From contig NC_040032.1 of the NCBI RefSeq assembly GCF_000972845.2, positions 13,772,002-13,836,001 on the forward strand: a stretch of 64,000 nt of DNA. Reading direction: 5' to 3'. A model generated the notes under the pieces. It had not been told where the DNA came from, searched no databases, and was given only the letters and a program-made list of their open reading frames with translations. The translations under genes and the position numbers were made by a program. This document shows positions 55,701-64,000 of this stretch, one piece after another; the first letter of the stretch is position 1; each line of letters starts with the position of its first letter. This DNA comes from Larimichthys crocea. Lineage: Eukaryota > Chordata > Actinopteri > Sciaenidae.

Positions 55701-56556
55701 ATTTTATATTATATTAATATGAGCCACAGAGCTCACATCGATGAGCCACGCTGTTGCACTCGATGACATATTCCTTCACAACAATGTTGATGTCTGAGTC
55801 AGTCACACACACCGTCCTGCTGCTGTAAATATGCACTAGTGCACCTACTGTGTATTCATCCACTGCTGAAAATAGTCCCCAACAGATTTAAGATTTACCC
55901 CTGTTTGAGTAGTTTTTTAAACTACAGTGCCCAGCTGTTGTAGGAAATAACTGAGCCTTTTTTCTTTTTTCAAAATAAAACAATATATTTATGACCTGTT
56001 AAGTTTACATAGAAACCAACAGAGTGCCGCAAACAGGCTAGGATAGTCAGAAAATATTAAAAGATAGACTAACACCTTGTTTTGTTCTCTTTTGGGGGGT
56101 TGTTGACAAGCTACATAATATGGATGAATTGTGTTTGAATGATCCAGACTTCTTTCCTCAACTCAGCGTCAGTTCAGTATAATCATCGAGCCGCTGTTTG
56201 AGTCCTATAATGGGATGGTGTCCACTGCCAGCGTGGAGGACTTGTGTCGATCCACTCTGTCCTGGCTGGATCAACACTGTTCCCTGCCTGCCCTCAGACC
56301 CAGTGAGTCCACAACAACTGGTTCCTCAGTATTGTTATCATCCCCTATGTTTCCACTGGCTGTAATCTGTTTTTTTTTATCTTTTCCCTCAGTGGTTTTG
56401 AGTTCACTCCGTCTCCTGAGTACAACCACGGCCATCCTGTCAGACCCCAGCCTACTGCCGGAGCAGGCCACCCTCGCTGTCACCCAGGGCGACGTTGCTG
56501 CTACCCTGGACCACTCCTTACAGCCCGCCACCCGGGACAACATACACCCCATGTGA
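40747..56556 (+). CDS. mlxipl: Carbohydrate-response element-binding protein (ChREBP, MLX-interacting protein-like)
   Basis: Glucose-sensing bHLH-ZIP factor that pairs with MLX on ChoREs of glycolytic and lipogenic genes. Seventeen exons: 40747-41081, 42497-42603, 42865-42947, 43064-43153, 44182-44223, 47228-47402, 48638-48718, 51514-51665, 51752-52364, 52463-52536, 52726-52996, 53631-53734, 53918-54040, 54265-54392, 54709-54832, 56173-56302, 56393-56556; phases agree, 931 aa (human about 850). Low-glucose domain: VIHSGHFMVSSPHSDS, YSGKIVSPKWKSFKG, IRLNNAIWRAWFIQY (14-3-3 helix), CGFVTPLEG, EYHKWRIYYKKR, then DISDTLFTMTQ and NADIIQPGLTPLQPNLDDFM. A Ser/Thr/Pro/Tyr-rich region follows (356-709), then bHLH (RRITHISAEQKRRFNIK, from 714), zipper, and WKFWI/FSIIIEPLFES dimerisation tail. 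CGFVTPLEG and LSDISDTLFTMTQ favour ChREBP over MondoA. Kozak ACCATGG. Exon 12's acceptor is the least certain. Confidence 0.94.
41082..42496 (+). other. mlxipl intron 1
   Basis: 1.4 kb with a GT-rich run near 41490-41530 and a T11-12 run near 42381. No alternative coding exon stands out. Mammals have a ChREBP-beta first exon upstream of exon 2; I cannot point to an equivalent here. Confidence 0.45.
43175..43395. repeat. Interspersed repeat fragment, mlxipl intron 4
   Basis: Contains GCCATGGTCATAGATTGATG, AGAGGATGAATCTTACTGAC, ATTCATGGTCCCTTAGAGG and TGACTTTTCCTTTAGTGTC. I recall these blocks from a common fish repeat with an ATGAAATTTGGTACA / GATGAAT / GACTTTTC pattern. Diverged, non-coding. 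Confidence 0.45.
43609..43694 (+). repeat. Perfect 43-bp tandem duplication
   Basis: 43609-43651 is repeated without a mismatch at 43652-43694 (unit AACCAAACAGCATGTGTTCA then GCTGCAGGGTTACCTACAGC plus TAC). Identity implies a recent event or an assembly stutter. It lies within mlxipl intron 4. Confidence 0.95.
43890..44130. repeat. Second fragment of the same interspersed repeat family
   Basis: AATGAAATTTAGTACATATA, TTCATGTTCCCCTC, AACTGTAATAGCTTTGG, and then the AGCAAATGTTAGCACAGT / ACTAAACTAAGCTGATGAGC part typical of this fish repeat. Non-coding, diverged. Confidence 0.5.
44224..47227 (+). other. mlxipl intron 5 with repeats
   Basis: The largest stretch without mlxipl coding sequence between exons 5 and 6. 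It contains a third copy of the ATGAAATTTG-type repeat at about 45480-45680 (AGACTGAAATATCTCAGCAAC, CTATTGGATG, ATTACCATGAAATTTG) and a (CA)n microsatellite at 46510-46545. No other gene was seen on either strand. Confidence 0.5.
48719..51513 (+). other. mlxipl intron 7 with repeats
   Basis: A diverged fish interspersed repeat covers about 49260-49530 (CATAGCGAAGCGTTTAGTGG, GAGACCAAAAACAGAGC, AAAAAGGAGAGTGAG). A GT-rich low-complexity run lies at about 50233-50290. No further exon or RNA gene was recognised. Confidence 0.45.
54833..56172 (+). other. mlxipl intron 15
   Basis: 1.3 kb, AT-rich. I see no exon, RNA gene or confident repeat. Confidence 0.45.
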
Positions 56557-56715
56557 CCATGAAGAGCAGTCAGTGAAAACCTGAACATGAATAGACCACA
56601 ATGCACAGGAGACCAAAAGTCAGAGGAGAACATCTGGGAATGGTTTAAAACACATCTGCTCCGAGACTTTGAATAATTCATAATCACATTTAAATAAAAC
56701 TCACCAGGCGCGAAA
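56557..56715 (+). other. mlxipl: Probable mlxipl 3'UTR
   Basis: AATAAA at 56693-56698 lies 137 bp after the TGA, implying a short 3'UTR of about 160 bp. Confidence 0.55.
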
Positions 56716-57315
56716 AGAATGTATTCCAGTACACCCAAAATCTATAGGAACTATATTGTATGTGATCTATGTTTAAGTTCTGACAAAGGAATAACAAACT
56801 TCTAATTATTTCTCTGCCTCATTCAAATAATTTTTTTCAGTAAAGCCAAAGTTCGGATGATTCAAATTCGCTGTGACTGTGAATGACGTGCTTCATTTTC
56901 TGTCTGCAACATCAGTCGACAACTTCACTTATTCTCAGTTCCTTTCACATCTCAGGTTATCTTTTCTGTATATTATATATCATTGCCTTCAATTACTCAT
57001 GCTTACTCAGTGCAAGGTGTCTCACTACACCTCACATTTATCTAATGCTGTATTCACACATCAGTGCAGGTGTTAGACAAAAGTGAGAGAAAATTAACAG
57101 CGTTTTTTATCAGGGTTTAGTTCAGGATATTTAACTGTACTCAAAGTGGAGTTTGGGGACCACCAAGGCTTCTTGTAAATGGTCCAGAGGGTGCCTGGTA
57201 AAATGAAAGGTAGTTAAATTATTATGAATGTGAAAGGATTACTGATCTGTCCTTAGAACCAGGACAAAGGGTTATTAAACTTTGACTTATGCCACCAAAA
57301 ACCTGTGGACTATTA

Positions 57316-58140
57316 TACAACACTGTTTCCAAAAAAAGTTGGCATGACATGTTAAATGCAAATAGAATAAATATGATATGCAAAACATTGAAACCCCATG
57401 AAAATAGCTTGAAGACAACTTATTAGATGGTGAAACTGAGGACATTTTATTGTTTTTTGGGAAATGAAATCATTTCGGATTTGATGCCAGCACCACATTT
57501 TCAAAAAAAGTTGAGACAGGGGCATGTTGCACCACGCTGTTGCATCACCTCACCCTGCAGACAGGCCAGTTCAGCACCTGGACTCTTTTTGGAGCCGTGC
57601 TGTTGTAACATGTGCAGAATGTGGTTTGGCATAAGCAAAAAAAGACGTCCCTGAAAAAGACGACATCTACTTGGCAGCATATGTTGAACCAAGGTCAAAG
57701 ACCAATACTGGCCCAAACTGATGTTGATCTTCAGCAGTTGTCACTTGCATACAGATATTCCTTCCAGTTCTCTAGATATCCTTACTATGTTGTACTGTAG
57801 ATGATGCAATCCACAGATTCTTTGCACTTTGTACATTGAGAAACATTATTCTTAAATTGTTACACTATTTGCCAGCATAGTCCTTCACACAGTGGTAAAC
57901 CCATCCCCATTTTTACTTCACTCTGGGATGCTCCTTCAGCTAACCTCATTAACTCTGAGATGTTCTGCCAGGTGTTTTTTTTCCCCCCTCCGTCAAATTT
58001 AAAATGGGCATAGAATTTCTCAACTTCAAGATTTGATATGTTGTCTTTGTGCTATTTTAAATTAATCATGGGGTTTTAATGTTTTGCACGTCATCACATT
58101 TAATTCACATTTACATTTAACACAGCGTGCAAATGTTTTA
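57316..58140 (-). mobile_element. Decayed Tc1-like DNA transposon, internally deleted
   Basis: The left end (about 57320-57425) and the reverse complement of the right end (about 58020-58140) share TTAAATG, TGCAAAACATT, AAACCCCATGA and AAGACAAC in order, a long terminal inverted repeat. Between them, on the - strand, fragments of Tc1-type transposase remain in shifting frames: YWSLTLVQHMLPS, LFQGR and KPHSAHVTTARL, the region around the catalytic Asp that normally reads NAKPHSA. Stops and deletions rule out a working enzyme. The element begins about 600 bp after the mlxipl poly(A) signal. Confidence 0.65.
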
Positions 58141-58627
58141 GAAATGTTTTTTTTCATTTGCCATCAAACTTCCACAGCTGAGGTACAGCACATCACACGC
58201 AGTTTATGTAACATTACTACAGAAAACACTGATATTTATCATTTTTATTATTATTATTTAACGTCTTTGTTCTGCTCAAGTGTCCTAGTAAGTCGTGACA
58301 GTGTGCACTGAATTTGAAGCAGCTAAATGGAATTCAACCCTCATTAATTTAATCATTTACACCATGTCTTCTGGGGTATGACCTCCAAATGTCAACCCTC
58401 ATGCGACACTATGAACATTTTTGTCCATTTGGACAATTTTTTTATCTGGCCATCATTTTGGCTGTGTTAGTGCATACAGAGTAACAAAGTAACATGTAAA
58501 CATAAAACATTAAAGTTAACCTATGAGTTGCATTTGCATTTGAACCTGCAAATTTAAACCTTATGCAAAGAAGCTCAATATGTGCATAGTAATCTGACGT
58601 GTGCAAAGATCAAAACTTTAACATTTC

Positions 58628-58796
58628 TTCAACAACTTCAGCCCTACTCCTTTAAACCCTTTAAATGACAGTTTGATTATTGATTATAACTAATTGTTTT
58701 GTATGTATAATCAATAATTAAACTCATTTAAAGGGTTAAAATCCTCAAAATGACTGAATGTTTGGTTTGTTTTGAGCAGGGCTGAAGTTGTTCAAG
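58628..58796. repeat. Foldback (inverted-repeat) element
   Basis: The left arm carries TTCAACAACTTCAGCCCT and TTTAAACCCTTTAAATGA with TTGATTATTGATTATAA; the right arm carries their complements (GGGCTGAAGTTGTTCAAG, TCATTTAAAGGGTTAAAA, TATAATCAATAATTAAA). The central loop is about 20 bp. The right arm has some 35 extra bases. It looks like a small foldback MITE. Confidence 0.7.
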
Positions 58797-58904
58797 AGAT
58801 TTATGCAGAAAAAAAAGTAGGAAAATGATTAATTTGTTGAATTTTGATGGCTTAAGGGGGTAATAAATGAAACTGACGAATGAAGGAGGGGTATTACACA
58901 CTAG

Positions 58905-59251
58905 GTGACGCTCTCTCTATGCAGCTGGTGCTGCTTCCACGGTCCCTGCTGCTCCTCCAGGCCGAGAGAGAGCGCTGTGCTGCCGGGGCGGAGCTCCCGG
59001 GGAGGAGCGCACCAGTCGTGGGTTGGTTTTTGTGTGTGTTCCCGGAGCTCCTCGGTGCGCTGTCCACTTCAGCACCACAAGCCGAGCAGCAGAGGCAGCA
59101 GCGGGGCTAGCTTAACGCTGAAGAGGAGAAGGAAGGAGAAGGAGGGAGCACCGACAGCTCCAACATCAGCACCAACCGAGCACCGAGCGGCACGGTTTGA
59201 GAAAAACAGAAAAACACCGAGCCGACATCCAGAGAAAGGACTGCAGGGACG
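58905..59251 (+). other. Candidate non-coding first exon/promoter of a gene to the right
   Basis: A GC- and CpG-rich island with purine-rich stretches ends at GGGACG|GTAAGAG (GT at 59252-59253), a consensus donor. Reading frames through it are short and Gln/Arg/Ser-rich with no family features, so it fits a 5'UTR exon followed by a first intron that runs past the window end. The gene itself cannot be named. The left boundary is a guess. Confidence 0.4.
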
Positions 59252-59373
59252 GTAAGAGTTTGCGAAGAAGCTCAGATCGGATCAAGTTGTTGGATAATAA
59301 CGTGTCCTTCCCTTCCTGCTTCATAAATACTGCACGGCCGAGCTGAGGCTGTTTTCATATGTTGCTTTGCAGC

Positions 59374-59420
<47 letters not shown>
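59374..59420. repeat. (GT)n microsatellite
   Basis: About 23 GT units. A (CTC)n run follows at about 59515-59543. Confidence 0.9.
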
Positions 59421-59422
<2 letters not shown>

Positions 59423-60349
59423 CTCCATCCCCGTCGTCGCTTTGCAGATGGTGGTGTTTTATAACTCGTCGATTTCCGTCTCTTCACCGTGGCCAGCTGC
59501 TGTTTTTCTTTTATCCTCCTCCTCCTCCTCCTCCACCTCCTCCTCTCTCTGGGACATTTAACACCGCCGATATTGTTGCCATTTTTTCCTCCACTCCCGA
59601 GACACACGCACCATTTGCGTGATCGTGAACTGCGTTGTTGTGATGCAGGAAACATATCGCATATGCTTTAATGCCTTTGTTTACAAATGTGTGCATGGTA
59701 GACTTCAGTTCACATTGTGAATAGACAAAGACTGTCTGCTCATGACTTTATGCCCCTCTCTACAGCCACACTGTCCTCCAGCAGCTGCACTCACTGTGAG
59801 CATCAGCATTGGTGATGCTGCAAGTTGCATCCACTTGCTCTCTGGTGTTGGTGTTTGGTCTCATGAGCAGCCTGAACTGTAAATTATTCCTTAAACGTTT
59901 CGTGCTTCATAAAGCTGTGCACCCAGGGAGTTTTGTTCTCGCTGTGAAGAGAAAGAGCAGATATTATAGTGATTAAAGGTGTTATTTCCTTTGGTTCTGG
60001 TGGCTCCTGCAGTGTTTTTACCCTTTGTAAGAGCTAAGTTTATTTAATATAACAATTATAAAAACACAGAGTACAATATTCTGTTCAAATATTATAGAAA
60101 TAGTCACAATAAAAAGATCTTAAGAGAAAAATCTGATGTTGTAGGGATTCGTGGAGTCTTTTTTTTAGCCTATATTGACATCCAAATATATTTAATTTAA
60201 CAAATATATAAACAAATGTCTAACCAAAGTATATCATTATATTCAAATGTTAAAGAAATAATGTAAAAAAGGATCTTAAAATCTTAATCTTAGTGCTCGA
60301 GCTGTCTCCTAATACACAAAGTATCGCACTGTGGATCAAAATATTGACG

Positions 60350-60690
60350 CTAGAGCTGAGACGATGAGTCGATTAATCCATTAGTGTATCCACAGAAAGT
60401 CAATCAGCAGCTATTTAGATGTTTGAGCCATTTTTCCATTCAAAGAATTCAAAATATTTGATGTTTCCAGCATCTAAAATATGAGTGTTTGCTGTTTTTT
60501 TCTGTTTTCTTGCTATTAAAATCAACTTTTTTTTATCTTGGACTGCTGGTTCGGACAAATCATGTCACCTTTGGAAATATTATTAAACATTTTTCATTAT
60601 TTTAATTGAATTTATGAGCAGAACGATTAAGGAATTGAGAAAATAATCAGCAGATGAATTGATTGTGAAAGTAAGAATTATCTGAAAAAC
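60350..60690. mobile_element. Decayed MITE-like interspersed repeat
   Basis: Starts with GCTGAGACGATGAGTCGATTAATCC and ends with AGAACGATTAAGGAATTGAG, AAAATAATCAGCAGATGAATTG; the ATCGATTA-type ends and the CAAAATATT / TTGGACTGCTGGTTCGGACAA interior resemble a very common non-autonomous fish repeat with ends rich in GATTAATCGATTA. No coding capacity. Confidence 0.5.
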
Positions 60691-61509
60691 CTGCAAATCG
60701 CACCACGATCTACAACCGTGTGACTAAATTCACCAAACACCTACTGCAGAAAAATGAGTGTTTGGCTCGCTGCTCACAAACAATCAGCTCTCGGTTTGTG
60801 ACACGCTGCTCGGCACAAAAGGAAAAGTCAGCAGGGGCTGCGTGAGTGACAGGACAGTGACGGCGCTGACCAAATTACTCGGCAGCGTGGGACTCGAGCT
60901 CTGCTGTGCAGGTCTGGTCTGCAAAACTAAAAATACGTGAGCGTGTGTCAGGAAAGCAGTCTTCCATTTTGTCACAGGCGAGATAGGCCCAGGTGAGGTA
61001 AGAGGCTGATAGAGGGATTAGCTTGTATTAGGATGTGGCTGCTCATAGAGCTGTGTGAGAGGAATGTCAGTCACTCGTGCTCTATCTTCCTCTGCCGTCT
61101 GTCTCCCAGCCTCCTTTCCACGAAACATCTGTCTCCTGCCTGCTCTACATTCACATTGTTCCTAGATGAGCTGTGATACAAACCCCCCCCTCTCCTCCCA
61201 CTCCTCCCTCCTCATCTACCACCACCACCACCTCCTCCTCCACCACTCTGCAGCATCTCAGTGGTTCTCCTCTCCTGTCCCTCCTCGCCACAAGCAGCCT
61301 CAGTCAATGCATGCTTCCCCCCTCTGCGCTCTCTCCCCTCCCCTTCAATCCCGCTGGCAGACACACGCCGCTCCTCCTCCTGTCCTACTTCCTTTTTCTT
61401 CAGCTCTCCTGAAGGGCGAAGCCGCTGTTGGTGACGCCTCGAGGGGGGGAGACGTGGAGAGAGAAAGAGAGAGGGAGGGAGGGAGAGTTGAACGTGGTGG
61501 CAAGAGGAA

Positions 61510-61680
61510 GGATGGGGCGAAAGGCAGCTTTCATCAGGCTGGAGTGTTTCCGGCATGTACCGTTTACCAAGTGTCAAAGCACAGTAGCCAGACGATGTGG
61601 TCTGATAGGTTACAAATTGCTGCATTGTTAAAGCACTTATGCTTAATCACGGACATCCATTCCAAATAGACTTGCAGGAA
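61510..61680 (+). repeat. Element A: first copy of a ~175-bp diverged pair
   Basis: 171 bp from GGATGGGGCG to CTTGCAGGAA. It aligns through its whole length with 63794-63970. Conserved words include TACCAAGTGTCAAAGCACA, GTGGTCTGATAGGTT, CAAATTGCTGCATTGT, AGCACTTATGCTTA and CCAAATAGACTTGCAGGAA. Sequence on either side does not match. I cannot assign it to a known repeat or exon. Confidence 0.8.
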
Positions 61681-63793
61681 ACAAGAAAAAATCAGATTGT
61701 CTGTGAATGTGTAGTTCAGTTGGCGCTGGGCGAGGAGTGTGGCATAGCTGGGCTGTATCGTTCACTGCAGGTGGAAGCTCCTTTGTGTTTGTTCAGCCTG
61801 TGTTGTTGTCTCAAATCCACTCAGGGAATACCTGTAGCCGAAGTTTTACTGATGTATCATCTGCATAGAGTTGATCTTTTTTAAGGAAATTGTGGGTTTT
61901 TGTCAGTTTTTGTTGGAACTTATCACGACGGGCGAGGTAAGAGCGAGCAAATTTGTCAAAGTAAATTACGCTATGTTGTTCTGTTGGGTTTTTCACCATG
62001 CTGTTGCACTGTATTTTTATTATTCTGTCTTTCTTTAGTCAGTCTGTAAATGAGCTGTTACAGATCAGAACAAAGCAAACTGAATTCCTGCTGTTCTCTC
62101 TCTCTGAAACATTTGCAGCGAAGCTCCCTTAAAGGAAAAAAACATCTAATAATATTAGATTAAACACTGAAAAATGTGCAAATGATTTTCAGATTCCAGT
62201 TTAGTCCGATCACTTTGTGAAATGGAGCGACGGCTGCGAGCTGGTTCAGGCGGACGACTCGAGCTGCGCTGCACATACAGACGTCATCCAATCCAAACAC
62301 GGCATCCAAATTCGGCGGTCTATTTGATCTCAAGGTTTTCCATCTCTGCTTTGCCGTCTCTGCCTGCATCAGCATCACCGCCTGTTCTTCAGCCGCAGCA
62401 TCCACCTGGGCGTGGGGGGTTAAGATATTTGCTCATCACTCTTCAATATCTATGAATACATATCTGCAGATCTGCAGAGAGTGTGAGGTCAGAGCCTGGA
62501 CGCCAAACTCTAAATGTATTCTGCTGCTGAGTCGTCTGACTGAATATATATATATATAAAATTATGGTTTTAAAAGTGCAAAAACAGAGTATTTAGCACT
62601 AAAAGACACTAACCTTTGAAGATTTCTATTTGATTTGTTGAACTCAGACACACGTCGCCGTAGCATCGGCTTTAGAATAATATTCATGACCGTGGATTAT
62701 GTGTCCCGCGTCACTTCCTGTGCATTGGCAGCTTGTTACAAAGGGATCTCTCAACGGCCGCCACTATGAACAGGAGGGATGACGACAGCAAGTAAAACCT
62801 GTTTCAGTGCACACACTATATGGACCCTGACCGTCGTATTTAAGCAATAAAAACAAGTCCAACAGGAGTGAATGCCTCGCATATGTGTCACAGACCTGAT
62901 CCCCCACCATGAACATCTTCGGAGCAATCAAAAATAATTCCCATGAACAAGTTCAATCTCAAAACAATCACTCAGCAATTTACCTGAAAATTAATTTACA
63001 ATTTCACCTCCTACCAGACACCGCTTGAGATCTCCTGACGCTGTAACCTCCAACCATCTTACACTTGGAAGAATTATCAGCAGCAGCAGCAGCAGCTGCT
63101 TTAAGACTCGAGGTCTGATACAGATTTGATACCTGGCACCACTCTCTAGAGCCGGCTGCGGTCCTTGAGAGAGGCTGTTATGAGGCTATATGTGCTGTTG
63201 TCAGAGCCCACTCACAGGCACGGTGCAGCTCCTTCCTATCTTCCATTAAGGTTACCTGAGATGAATTATCCCCGTAAGACAATCCCCCTCACCACCACCA
63301 CCGCCGCCGCCCGCCACCACCTCCACCACTCCTCTGGCTTTGCAGCGGCGGCCTGTTTCACAGTGCTCGGGCTGACAAAATAGCACGCCACTCTTCCCAT
63401 GTTAGAGCGCATCCATTTTTAATCCTCCTCCTTTGAGCACACACAAATAGACACACACAAACTGGAACTCTCTCTCTCTCTCTGGTTGATTCTTCTTGCA
63501 GTTTGCTTTTGATGTTTTGTCCCATTTCTCACAATATCACAGTGGAACAAGTGTGGGTTTATTTATTTATTTTTGTAGATTTCCAATACTCAACTCACCG
63601 TGGGATCATTTTGTTCTGAGAAACACAACAGGTAGTACAATGGCGTGATGGATTCGGTGACTTAGCTCCCTGGCACGACTGAAAGTACGACGAATTAGCA
63701 ATCAGCAGCTCTTGTTTGCAGTGCAATCGAAGAACTATCACTGGACAGACGTGATAATTCTCAGGCAGGTTCAGGAGTCATCTTTAAGATCAA
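61681..63793. other. Stretch between elements A and B
   Basis: About 2.1 kb. It holds an (AT)n run at about 62545-62559, a (CAG)n run near 63077-63095, and a CCACC/CCGCC-rich low-complexity stretch near 63285-63330. No gene or RNA gene was recognised; it may be intron of the unseen gene whose first exon is proposed at 58905-59251. Confidence 0.45.
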
Positions 63794-63970
63794 GGATGGA
63801 AGGGTGGCTTCCATCAGGATCGAGTGTTTCCGCCAAGTGCCGTGTACCAAGTGTCAAAGCACAATAGCCAGGCATGGTGTCACGACGTGGTCTGATAGGT
63901 TGCAAATTGCTGCATTGTCAGAGCACTTATGCTTACTCGCGGACAGCCATGCCAAATAGACTTGCAGGAA
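63794..63970 (+). repeat. Element B: second copy of the diverged pair
   Basis: 177 bp from GGATGGAAGG to CTTGCAGGAA, same orientation as element A and some 80-85% similar by eye, with a few extra bases (GGTGTCAC) in the middle. Similarity stops at both borders. Confidence 0.8.
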
Positions 63971-64000
63971 TCAGCCTGAAACATCACTTTCTGATTCTCC

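Noticed and set aside
40747..56556. MLXIP (MondoA) as the identity of the last gene
   Set aside because: Although the N-terminus has a MondoA-like segment, the CGFVTPLEG, SYWKRRIEVV, LSDISDTLFTMTQ and bHLH blocks match ChREBP better.
59272..59655. 127-codon - strand frame over the microsatellites
   Set aside because: His-Thr and Arg/Gly runs come from the (GT)n and (CTC)n repeats.
61166..61669. 167-codon + strand ORF as a real gene
   Set aside because: Its first half is Pro/Ser-rich low-complexity sequence and its end is element A; there is no conserved domain or promoter context. Coding use of element A alone is left open in the findings.

Overview
The window is vertebrate nuclear DNA, almost certainly from a ray-finned (teleost, probably spiny-rayed) fish. 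Five multi-exon protein genes with GT-AG introns are recognisable from their translated exons. Introns are compact, and the repeats (Tc1-like transposons, TTAA-flanked MITE-like elements, L2-like and L1-like LINE fragments, many CA/GT/CT microsatellites) are those of fish genomes. No bacterial, viral or toxin gene was seen.

Layout: (1) 1-7565, the 3' end of camkk1 (+ strand) with a probable 4.2-kb 3'UTR. (2) 7623-18995, the complete p2rx1 gene on the - strand, meeting camkk1 tail to tail; the two poly(A) signals are about 75 bp apart. (3) 18996-27746, intergenic, holding a 2.6-2.7-kb segment present twice around a 10-N assembly gap, LINE fragments and a 360-bp T-rich tract. (4) 27747-34100, the complete dhx33 gene (+). 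(5) 34100-36853, intergenic, with an L1-type LINE remnant. (6) 36854-39460, the complete c1qbp gene (+). (7) 40747-56715, the complete mlxipl gene (ChREBP, +) with large repeat-bearing introns. (8) 56716-64000, intergenic or 5' region of a further gene: a decayed Tc1-like element, a foldback element, a candidate non-coding first exon ending at 59251, and two related ~175-bp elements of unknown nature.

The genes do not form an operon-like unit. They cover calcium signalling (CaMKK1), ATP-gated cation entry (P2X1), rRNA synthesis and RNA sensing (DHX33), mitochondrial matrix function (C1QBP) and glucose-responsive transcription (ChREBP). camkk1, p2rx1, dhx33 and c1qbp have human relatives on 17p13, whereas MLXIPL is at human 7q11.23, so the block joins two human synteny groups.

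Exon boundaries were read by hand from splice sites, reading phase and similarity to remembered family proteins. UTR limits and transcription starts are estimates. The most notable items are the gap-flanking duplication, an in-frame 48-nt candidate cassette exon in camkk1, the paired elements at the right end, and a MondoA-like N-terminal segment in the fish ChREBP.
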